A stretch of 48,508 nucleotides of DNA. It comes from an uncultured Lentisphaerota bacterium. GTDB lineage: Bacteria; Verrucomicrobiota; Kiritimatiellia; RFP12; UBA1067. The notes below the pieces were generated by a model. It did not search any database and was not told the origin of the DNA. It saw only the letters and a list, made by a program, of their open reading frames with translations. Made by a program: the position numbers and the translations under genes. The stretch spans positions 1-48,508 of the forward strand of contig ONRL01000003.1 of the NCBI GenBank assembly GCA_900320225.1. The letters run 5' to 3'. Of the stretch, positions 15,928-21,537 are shown one piece after another (positions within the stretch are counted from its first letter, which is position 1; every line of letters begins with the position of its first letter).

Positions 15928-17429
15928 TGGTATTCACGACGCCAGAGTTCATCGTCTTCTTCGCGGCCGTGTTCGTCGCCTACTGGGCGCTGCCGTCGCG
16001 TGGACGCTGGGGCCTGCTGCTCGCCGCGAGCTGGCTCTTCTACGCCTGGGCGTCGCCCTACTACCTGATCTTCCTCGGCGTGACGACGGGCGCCACCTAC
16101 CTCGCCGCCGTCGGCATGGACACGAAACGCCTCTCCCGCAAATGGGGAGGCGTGGGCGCCGCCGTCGTGACGATCGGGATGCTGGTCGTGTTCAAGTACC
16201 TGGAGTTCCTCTTCGCCAACGTCAACTGGCTGATGGGCGCGGTCGGGGTGCATGCCTCGCTGCCGGCGGTCAAGCTGCTGCTGCCGATCGGTCTTTCCTT
16301 CTACGTGTTCCAGAGCCTCGGCTACTGCATCGACGTGCAGCGCGAGATCGTGTCCGCCGAGCGGAACTTCTTCAAGCACGCGCTCTTCGTCTCGTACTTC
16401 CCGCAGATCCTGCAGGGGCCGATCGGCGACTACGGACGCCTCGCGCCGCAGCTCTTCGAGGCGAAGACCTTCAACTACGAGCAGGCGGTCTTCGGCATCC
16501 AGCGCGTGGCGTGGGGCTTCTTCAAGAAGGTGATGGTCGCCAACATCATCGCGGACCGCATCAATCCCGTGTGGAGCGCGGTCGGGGACTATCCCGGCCT
16601 CATCTGTTGGTCGGCGATCCTCGTCCTCTACGCCATCCAGCTCTACGCCGACTTTTCGGGCTACATGGACATCGCGTGCGGGTGTTCGCAGATGCTCGGC
16701 GTCCGGCTCGACGAGAACTTCCAGTGTCCCTACTTCGCGAAGAGCGTCGCCGATTTCTGGCGGCGGTGGCACATCACGCTCGGCGCGTGGTTCAAGAACT
16801 ACGTGTTCTATCCGCTCCTGCGGGGCGGGCTTCTGACGAAACTCCGCAAACGGCTGAAGGGGAGGCGCAAGCTGGCGAACGTCGTGCCGACGGTCCTGGC
16901 GCTCTTCGTGGTCTGGTTCCTGATCGGCCTCTGGCACGGCGCGGACTGGTCGTATGTCGCGTACGGACTCTTCCACGGGGCGTTCATCATCCTCGCGGTC
17001 GCGCTCGCGCCGGTCACGGACAGGTTCCACGCCCGCTGTCCGGCGCTCGTCAACAGCAGGGGCTACGCCGTCTTCCAGATGGCGCGTACCTTCGCGATCG
17101 TCACGATGGGCTACGCGATTTTCAAGCCTGCCGACCTCGCGACGACGGGTGAGATCCTGCGGCAGATGTTCAGCGCGGTCGACGGCGGAGGCGTCTACCA
17201 GATCCAGTACACGCTGCACCACAGCTTCATCAAGGTGTTCGCGTGGATCGCGTTCATGTTCGCGGTCGACGCGGTCCACTACACGAAGCCGAACGGGACG
17301 ATCCGCGCGTGGCTGCGCCGTTGGCCCGTGGCGGCGCGCTGGGCGGTCTACGTGGCCGGTCTGTGGCTCATGGTCTTCTACGGGGAATACGGCTCGGGGT
17401 TCGAGCAGTTTGAATACTTCAAGTTCTGA
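15927..17429 (+). CDS. MBOAT-family membrane O-acyltransferase (AlgI/DltB/PatA-like)
   Basis: This 500-residue integral membrane protein has about ten hydrophobic segments and the MBOAT hallmarks: FYVFQSLGYCIDV, LQGPIGDY, DFSGYMDIACGCSQMLG, FWRRWHITL and LWHGADWSYVAYG, the last containing the conserved catalytic His near residue 337. MBOAT proteins carry acyl groups through or across the cytoplasmic membrane to exported polysaccharides. The ATG shares a base with the stop of the VOC gene; the in-frame TTG one codon earlier is less likely. An SGNH-like partner follows with a 1-base overlap, as in AlgI-AlgX/AlgJ and DltB-DltD pairs. Confidence 0.92.
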   Translation: MVFTTPEFIVFFAAVFVAYWALPSRGRWGLLLAASWLFYAWASPYYLIFLGVTTGATYLAAVGMDTKRLSRKWGGVGAAVVTIGMLVVFKYLEFLFANVNWLMGAVGVHASLPAVKLLLPIGLSFYVFQSLGYCIDVQREIVSAERNFFKHALFVSYFPQILQGPIGDYGRLAPQLFEAKTFNYEQAVFGIQRVAWGFFKKVMVANIIADRINPVWSAVGDYPGLICWSAILVLYAIQLYADFSGYMDIACGCSQMLGVRLDENFQCPYFAKSVADFWRRWHITLGAWFKNYVFYPLLRGGLLTKLRKRLKGRRKLANVVPTVLALFVVWFLIGLWHGADWSYVAYGLFHGAFIILAVALAPVTDRFHARCPALVNSRGYAVFQMARTFAIVTMGYAIFKPADLATTGEILRQMFSAVDGGGVYQIQYTLHHSFIKVFAWIAFMFAVDAVHYTKPNGTIRAWLRRWPVAARWAVYVAGLWLMVFYGEYGSGFEQFEYFKF

Positions 17430-18313
17430 TGGTCAGGTTCTTGTCCAGACTCGCCCTGCTGGCGGCAATCCTGCTGATGGTCATCATCGGCATGCACGCC
17501 GTCGCGATCTGGAACATGCAGGACGAACTTAAGTCCGCCTACACGATCTCTCCCTCGACGGAAGTCCTGTTCCTCGGGTCCTCGCAGACGGGGTGTTCGA
17601 TCGACGAGGACGAGTCGCAGACGTATCGCCTCAAAAAGCTGTGGGTAAGCGAGACAATTGCGCCGTCTTGCCTCATGCGCCTGAGGGAACTCGAGCGCAG
17701 GGGGCAGCTCGAGCGCGTCAAGACGGTCGTCGTACCGTTCAATGTCAATTCGGTGACGGTCCAGACGAGGCAGGGCTATCTGTGGGCCTGGTACCTGGAG
17801 TTGCCGGTGTCATGGCGTTACATGGACATGCTTCCGTACAGTAAACTTGAGTTGGCGTGGTACATCCTGTGCAACCAGCGGTTCCCGTTCAGGATGTTGC
17901 TGGAGGAGTTCCCGCCAGACCGGCAAGGCCTGGCCAGTCGTCCGGAGGCATACAGGAACAAGATGCTGTCAATGTTCCGCCAGATGGCGCAAGAAACCCG
18001 TGCGTGCGGTTCCGCGCCGCAGTGGGAGGAACGCCTCTTCGGCGCCTACCGCGAGATGGATGAAATCTGCAGGCGACATGGCATCCGCTTCGTGGTCTAC
18101 AAGGCGCCGTTGCTGCAGGAGTTCGAGCGCAACCTTCCTGCGGAAACGCAAAACCGGATCGCCGTCTACGAGCAGCGCCTGCGCGACATGCACATCGAGT
18201 ACGTCAAGCCGCAGATCGAGCTTGACGAAAGGTACTTCTTCGACAATGTGCATCTCACCATGCCCGGCGCCAAGCTCTTTACTGCCGATCTCTTCCGCCT
18301 CCTCGCCCCGTAA
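17429..18313 (+). CDS. Membrane-anchored SGNH-like protein (DltD/AlgX-type acylation partner)
   Basis: This 294-residue protein has one N-terminal membrane segment (about residues 8-30) and a likely extracytoplasmic domain. FLGSSQTGCS near residue 48 looks like the nucleophile block of SGNH hydrolases, and FDNVHLTMPGAKLF near 271 supplies the DxxH catalytic pair. Together with the MBOAT gene it overlaps by one base, it probably receives the acyl group outside the membrane and transfers it to the glycan. It is the last gene of the operon; GC-rich hairpins follow. Confidence 0.75.
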   Translation: MVRFLSRLALLAAILLMVIIGMHAVAIWNMQDELKSAYTISPSTEVLFLGSSQTGCSIDEDESQTYRLKKLWVSETIAPSCLMRLRELERRGQLERVKTVVVPFNVNSVTVQTRQGYLWAWYLELPVSWRYMDMLPYSKLELAWYILCNQRFPFRMLLEEFPPDRQGLASRPEAYRNKMLSMFRQMAQETRACGSAPQWEERLFGAYREMDEICRRHGIRFVVYKAPLLQEFERNLPAETQNRIAVYEQRLRDMHIEYVKPQIELDERYFFDNVHLTMPGAKLFTADLFRLLAP

Positions 18314-18322
18314 GTCGGGAGT

Positions 18323-18371
18323 GGCCGCGCGTGTCGCGGCCAAACGGCAGGGCGGTCGCCCCGCGACCGCC
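18323..18371. repeat. Two GC-rich hairpins after the acylation operon
   Basis: The first is a 7-bp stem, GGCCGCG/CGCGGCC with loop CGTGT (18323-18341). The second is a 9-bp stem, GGCGGTCGC/GCGACCGCC with loop CCC (18351-18371). Neither has a run of T, so they resemble REP-type palindromes more than intrinsic terminators, though they could slow or end transcription. Confidence 0.6.
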
Positions 18372-18393
18372 GCAACAACCCTAAAATTCCCGC

Positions 18394-18422
18394 TTGCCTT
18401 CGCGTAACCAATGAGTTAAACT
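18394..18422 (+). promoter_or_regulatory. Promoter-like site upstream of the XRE regulator
   Basis: TTGCCT (18394-18399), a 17-base spacer and TAAACT (18417-18422) within GTTAAACTAT, similar to the start regions at 10205 and 29488. The leader to the XRE start is about 125 bases and contains an E element and a REP palindrome. Confidence 0.4.
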
Positions 18423-18466
18423 ATCGGTGTTGCAAATGACAGGAAAGTCATCCAGCACGCATGTAA

Positions 18467-18504
18467 TGAGGTATTCGGCTGCATACCCCACGGGCGCGGA
18501 GCGT
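18467..18504. repeat. E element, copy 1 (38 bp)
   Basis: A 38-bp sequence starting TGAGGTATTCGGCTGCATAC and ending GGGCGCGGAGCGT. It is identical to the copy at 20283-20320 and differs at one base from 19155-19192. Each copy stands upstream of a different reading frame. Confidence 0.9.
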
Positions 18505-18514
18505 ATCTAAAAAC

Positions 18515-18539
18515 GGGAGGGTCGCGCTCCTGCGCGACC
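18515..18539. repeat. REP-like palindrome GGTCGCGC/GCGCGACC
   Basis: An 8-bp stem with a 4-base loop (18520-18539) plus a GGGAG flank. The 25 bases are the exact reverse complement of 5668-5692 inside the glycosidase fusion gene. Confidence 0.85.
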
Positions 18540-18553
18540 GCAGTAGGCAACAC

Positions 18554-18799
18554 ATGAAAATCGTAGACAGAGTCGGATCGGCGTTTCTCCGGCGCATCCT
18601 GCGCCGGATGAAGGAACTGGGCATGTCGCAGACGGATCTCGCGCGGCGGATGAACGTGTCGCGTCCGTACATCACGAAGGTCCTCCACCAGGACGTGAAC
18701 TTCTCCTTCCGCACGGCGGCGAAGCTCGCGAATGCCTTGAAAATGGATTTCTTCCCCGAACTCCGTCCGCAAGAGGCTCACGAAGGGTTGCCGGCCTGA
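18554..18799 (+). CDS. Small XRE-family helix-turn-helix regulator
   Basis: This 81-residue protein is almost wholly an XRE/Cro-type DNA-binding domain: LGMSQTDLARRMNVSRPYITKVL is the helix-turn-helix, followed by the helix FSFRTAAKLANALKMDFFPEL. Such single-domain proteins are often antitoxins or element-borne repressors. No toxin-like gene is next to it. No strong ribosome binding site was seen, since the upstream bases are the REP palindrome. It opens the mosaic repeat region. Confidence 0.8.
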   Translation: MKIVDRVGSAFLRRILRRMKELGMSQTDLARRMNVSRPYITKVLHQDVNFSFRTAAKLANALKMDFFPELRPQEAHEGLPA

Positions 18800-18826
18800 A
18801 TCAGCAAAACAAAAAAGGGGAGAAGC

Positions 18827-19057
18827 ATGATGAGAAACAAGTTGGTCAATCTCTTGGGAATTGCTGCGTCCGCACTTTCCCTGTCGGTTCTCAAGAACTG
18901 CACATACCACTTTGGAAGTTGTAAGGTGAATCGTCCAAGTGTTAATGTGCAAAAGCTGCACAATAATTGGTTTGAGCGAAAATTGTTGACTGAAAAGGGT
19001 TTTGTGCAAATTTTGCATAAAACCTCCTTGTCCAGACAGTCGTGGGGGGATGATTGA
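18827..19057 (+). CDS. Uncertain 76-residue open frame with two palindromic operators or a RhuM-like trace
   Basis: A good GGGGAGAAGC ribosome binding site precedes ATG-ATG, and the first 25 residues are signal-like (NLLGIAASALSLSVLKNC). The rest contains VNVQKLHNN and FVQILHKT, both encoded by palindromic DNA and similar to INVQNLHNIQ of the RhuM-like protein at 20668. This may be a small real protein, a remnant of a RhuM-like gene, or non-coding DNA with operators. I do not recognise a family for the whole. Confidence 0.3.
   Translation: MMRNKLVNLLGIAASALSLSVLKNCTYHFGSCKVNRPSVNVQKLHNNWFERKLLTEKGFVQILHKTSLSRQSWGDD
18946..19019. promoter_or_regulatory. Pair of 17-bp palindromes TGTGCAAAANNTGCACA
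   Basis: One copy lies at 18946-18962 and one, with a single mismatch in the arms, at 19003-19019; centres are 57 bases apart. A perfect copy occurs at 20868-20884. The form suits a dimeric regulator, but all three sit inside open frames. Confidence 0.4.
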
Positions 19058-19094
19058 TGGGAATGTGGTGAGTTTGGAGTGGGTTTGTGCATGG

Positions 19095-19154
19095 GAAAAA
19101 TGGTATAATATTCGACCTAGACATGAGCGGAGAAATGCACATGCGGAGACGGAG
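19095..19154 (+). promoter_or_regulatory. D element, copy 1: extended -10 promoter and leader
   Basis: TGGTATAAT (extended -10, TATAAT 19104-19109) followed by ATGAGCGGAG, AAATGCACATG and CGGAGAC. The same block stands at 20208-20280 and, as the native leader of aepY, at 23294-23364. This copy runs straight into an E element. Confidence 0.7.
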
Positions 19155-19192
19155 TGAGGTATTCAGCTGCATACCCCACGGGCGCGGAGCGT
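19155..19192. repeat. E element, copy 2
   Basis: A 38-bp copy with A instead of G at its eleventh base compared with the other two copies. It joins D copy 1 directly to the start of the DUF4062 relic. Confidence 0.9.
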
Positions 19193-19196
19193 TGTC

Positions 19197-19897
19197 ATGA
19201 AACGGATCTTCATATCGAGCGTGCAGAAGGAATTCGAAAGCGAACGGGCCGCAATCAAGCGGATGATTGAGTCCGATCCGATACTGAAGCCGTAGACGCC
19301 CCGGCTTCGGACAAGTCCACGCAACAGGTCTATGCAATAGCGCACCGAAACTATGCGAGCATCGGCAGCATTCAGGTTGAGGTCTACTCGGATCGCGTGG
19401 AGGTCATTAGCCCCGGTCGGATCCACCGCGCGATAACCGTTGCAGAATTATACAAGAAACACGAGTCGTTTGCCACGAATCCGCGGATCGCCCGTGCCAT
19501 GTATCAGGTCAAGTACATCGAAACGATTGGGACTGGGTTGACCGATCTTCTGAAGAAATGCAAGGAAAAAGGACTAAGAAAGCCGCTTTTTGAAGAGACT
19601 TCAGGTCGGTTTCGCATTGTCATCTGGCGGCCGAAGTCAACAGCCAATATGGTTGGCAATCTGGCGGAAGGTTCACAGAAAACGCCACAGAAAACGCCAC
19701 AGAAAACGCCACAGAGAATCCTTGCGTCAATTCGCGCCAATCCATTTGTTGGAACGCAGGCGATGGCGGACATGATTGGCGTGGAAAGAAGTACTGTGGC
19801 GCGTGCGATCGCAAAACTTAAGCGGGATGGAGTGTTGCGCCGCATTGGCCCAGACAAAGGCGGGCATTGGGAAGTAATTGAGAAATTGGATGAATGA
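19197..19897 (+). pseudogene. Wrecked DUF4062 / COG2865-type regulator gene
   Basis: The gene starts like its intact relative at 21538 (MKRIFISSVQKEFESERA) but stops after 32 codons. The next frame resumes with DAPASDKSTQQVY, which still belongs to the DUF4062 domain, and then jumps directly to AIAHRNYASIGSIQVEVYSD, the ATPase-like part. So there are two deletions: a short one with loss of frame near 19290 and a large in-frame one near 19333 removing the domain junction. The C-terminal part is intact: RVEVISPGR, YIETIGTGL, three 12-bp repeats coding KTPQ, and a winged helix (TVARAIAKLKRDG). Confidence 0.75.
19675..19710. repeat. 12-bp tandem repeat, three units of ACAGAAAACGCC
   Basis: The units encode KTPQ and lie between the ATPase-like and winged-helix parts of the relic gene. 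The intact relative has a different 12-bp repeat at the same place (22755-22790). Confidence 0.95.
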
Positions 19898-19899
19898 GG

Positions 19900-19922
19900 C
19901 AAAACAGGTCAGACCTGTTTTG
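19900..19922. terminator. Palindrome CAAAACAGGTC/GACCTGTTTTG, probable bidirectional terminator
   Basis: Perfect 11-base arms around a central A; as RNA it gives a 9-bp stem with a 5-base loop and U-rich 3' arm, 3 bases after the stop of the relic gene. The core AGGTCAGACCTGTTTT recurs near 21284 and 23257, and a variant follows the RhuM-like gene at 21215-21241. Confidence 0.6.
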
Positions 19923-19986
19923 ACAAAAGCGGAGGCCCGTCACATATTGCAAGTGACGCACCGCGCGGATGAAATGATGGTGGGAG

Positions 19987-20072
19987 ATGGCTGAAAGATC
20001 TGTTGACGGGTTGAAGGCGACGGGCGCGGGGTTCTTCGCCGGCGTGCCGGTGAGGTTTCCATGCGGATGCCC
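19987..20072 (+). pseudogene. aepY-like 5' fragment F1
   Basis: Reads MAERSVDGLKATGAGFFAGVP, resembling the first residues of phosphonopyruvate decarboxylase (LQASGVTFFTGVP at 23356). It then diverges into GTGAGGTTTCCATGCGGATG, a tail shared with fragments F3 and, less exactly, F4. Confidence 0.5.
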
Positions 20073-20085
20073 CTTGAGCATCCCC

Positions 20086-20141
20086 GATGTGGCAAGGCCG
20101 CCTCGGCCTTGCCGCAAGGGCGAGGGCGCCCTTGCCACATC
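20086..20141. repeat. Cloverleaf-like compound inverted repeat
   Basis: Outer arms GATGTG (20086-20091) and CACATC (20136-20141) enclose two hairpins: GGCAAGGCCG/CGGCCTTGCC with loop CCT, and CAAGGGCG/CGCCCTTG with loop AGGG. No open frame or T-run follows. Confidence 0.75.
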
Positions 20142-20207
20142 GTGTTGAGCAACTACCTTCTGTGTCAAAGAACTGTATCAAAAGGGCGCAAAAGTGATAC
20201 GTGGAAA

Positions 20208-20280
20208 TGGGCTTGGGCAAGGTGAAAATGGTATAATATTCGGACTGGACATGAGCGGAGAAATGCACATGCGGAGACGG
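20208..20280 (+). promoter_or_regulatory. D element, copy 2
   Basis: Extended -10 TGGTATAAT (TATAAT 20232-20237) with the same leader as aepY up to CGGAGACGG, where an E element replaces the expected coding sequence. Confidence 0.7.
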
Positions 20281-20282
20281 AA

Positions 20283-20320
20283 TGAGGTATTCGGCTGCAT
20301 ACCCCACGGGCGCGGAGCGT
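20283..20320. repeat. E element, copy 3
   Basis: Identical over 38 bp to the copy at 18467-18504. It separates D copy 2 from the truncated aepY-like fragment F2. Confidence 0.9.
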
Positions 20321-20333
20321 AGTCTGGTGCAGG

Positions 20334-20361
20334 GAATAGGCAATAGTGTATAGTGAATAGA
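20334..20361. repeat. Short heptamer array, four units of NAATAGN type
   Basis: GAATAGG, CAATAGT, GTATAGT, GAATAGA follow one another directly. Confidence 0.6.
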
Positions 20362-20393
20362 TATGCCTCGCGTATGTGAAATGATGGTGAGAG

Positions 20394-20585
20394 ATGGTTG
20401 AAGCTGGAAGGTTTGTTGACGAGTTGAAGGCGGCGGGCATTGGCCTTTTCACCTGCGCGCCGGATTCGCTGCTGAAGAGCTTCTGCGCGTATGTGACGGA
20501 CACGTGCGGGGAGAGCCATGTGATCGCCGCGAACGAGGGCGGCGCGGTTGGATTGGCGGTGGGTAAGCCTGATTATGCGATCTGA
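20394..20585 (+). pseudogene. Truncated phosphonopyruvate decarboxylase gene, fragment F2
   Basis: This 63-codon frame is the longest of the aepY-like fragments. CAPDSLLKSFCAYVTDTCG and the cofactor-proximal AANEGGAVGLA match the intact gene at 23356 closely; then about seven residues (AGHYLAT in the intact gene) are missing, GKP follows, and the frame stops (TGA 20583-20585). The catalytic C-terminal domain is absent, so it cannot be active. Confidence 0.8.
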
Positions 20586-20667
20586 TTTCATTTCTAGTGT
20601 CATGTGGTTGTATCAATGAGCTGCATCCAAGAAGTCTTTAAGGATTTGGTAAGGAGATAAATTTGCT

Positions 20668-21216
20668 ATGAAGAAGAAGATTAAGGACGAGGCACAGATT
20701 CTTGTTTACAAAGCCTCGGATGGTAGTGAGTTACCGGTCAAGACAGATGGAGAGACCGTATGGATGGCAATCGACCAGATGGTGAAACTGTTTGGCCGTA
20801 ATCGAACTGTTCTTATTCGGCATGTTAACAATGCGATAAGGGAAGGCGAACTGGACCGAGGGATTAATGTGCAAAATTTGCACAATATTCAGACTGGTCG
20901 TGGCCGTCCTGAATTGATGTACGATCTTGATGTCATGATTTCTGTCGGTTACAGGGTAAAGTCTCCAGAGGGAGTACGTTTTCGTAGATGGGCGACACGG
21001 GTTCTTCGTGAGATGCTTCTTAATCGTGTTGAGGAAATCAGGGAGATTTCTAGATTGAGACGCCGTGTTGACGCAGTTGAAGGTGACATCAAGCAGATCA
21101 AGGGCGGTATGAGCTACCTCGTCCAGCAGCTGACCGCGCCGACATCCTCTACAAGCCGACGGATCGGTTTTGACGGTACTGCCGGCGCACCGAGCAAACC
21201 ATACGGGAAGTCATGA
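20668..21216 (+). CDS. RhuM-family (virulence RhuM/KilA-N-like) DNA-binding protein
   Basis: This 182-residue protein follows the RhuM pattern: VKTDGETVWMAIDQMVKLFGRNRTVLIRHVNNAI is the helix-turn-helix part, followed by YDLDVMISVGYRVKSPEGVRFRRWATRVLREMLL, the family signature. A basic coiled segment follows (RLRRRVDAVEGDIKQIKGGM). Such genes travel with mobile elements and islands and have no settled biochemical role. AAGGAG lies 11 bases before the ATG. A perfect 17-bp palindrome (20868-20884) lies inside its coding sequence. AT-richer than the operons on either side. Confidence 0.8.
   Translation: MKKKIKDEAQILVYKASDGSELPVKTDGETVWMAIDQMVKLFGRNRTVLIRHVNNAIREGELDRGINVQNLHNIQTGRGRPELMYDLDVMISVGYRVKSPEGVRFRRWATRVLREMLLNRVEEIREISRLRRRVDAVEGDIKQIKGGMSYLVQQLTAPTSSTSRRIGFDGTAGAPSKPYGKS
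20868..20884. promoter_or_regulatory. Perfect palindrome TGTGCAAAATTTGCACA
   Basis: Eight-base arms around a central A, inside the RhuM-like gene where it codes VQNLH. Near-identical sites lie at 18946-18962 and 19003-19019. Operator function is a guess. Confidence 0.4.
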
Positions 21217-21241
21217 GAAGACAGCTCGGACCTGTTTTCTC
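21215..21241 (+). terminator. Probable terminator of the RhuM-like gene
   Basis: GAGAAGACAG pairs with CTGTTTTCTC (one G-U pair) around a 7-base loop and overlaps the stop codon. The loop side keeps GGACCTGTTTT, related to the palindrome at 19900-19922. Confidence 0.5.
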
Positions 21242-21537
21242 GGTTGGGCGTGAGGATGGTTGATGATGGGAAAGTGGCAAAAAAGGTCAGACCTGTTTTG
21301 CACATATTGCGATATGTGACGTACCGCGCACGGGATGGAATAAAGTGATGGTTGAAGTTGGAAGATTTGTGGAAGAGTTGAAGGCGGCGGGCATTGGCCT
21401 TTTCGCCGACGTGCTGGTGAGATTTCCATGCGGATGCCACAGTGCGGACAAGGGCGTTTGTGCCAATGACTGTATCAATGAACTGTATCAAAAGGGTCTG
21501 CCCCTTTAAGCCCCCATAGTAACACTAACAGAGAAGA
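21217..21537. other. Intergenic mosaic before the intact DUF4062 gene
   Basis: Contains a second AGGTCAGACCT palindrome (21278-21302), a perfect hairpin CACATAT/ATATGTG (21299-21316), aepY-like fragment F3 (21348-21438), an AACTGTATCAAAAGGG block shared with 20169, and a hairpin AAAGGG/CCCTTT (21491-21507). No intact gene is seen. Confidence 0.65.
21348..21438 (+). pseudogene. aepY-like 5' fragment F3
   Basis: Starts ATGGTTGAAGTTGGAAG and reads ELKAAGIGLFADVL, closely like F2, then switches to the ATTTCCATGCGGATGCC tail shared with F1. Confidence 0.5.

Larger units (their letters stand above)
19898..20393. other. Intergenic mosaic, no intact gene
   Basis: This 496-base stretch holds, in order, a terminator-like palindrome (19900-19922), a CACATATTGC block shared with 21299, an aepY-like fragment (19987-20072), a cloverleaf inverted repeat (20086-20141), D copy 2, E copy 3 and a short heptamer array. 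No open frame here has family homology I can see. Confidence 0.7.

Noticed and set aside
15765-17279. A 504-codon minus-strand frame opposite the MBOAT gene
   Set aside because: Asp/Arg/Glu/Val-rich mirror of the membrane protein codons with no family pattern.
18467-20320. E elements considered as ends of an insertion sequence
   Set aside because: All three are in the same orientation with no transposase frame or target duplications between them.
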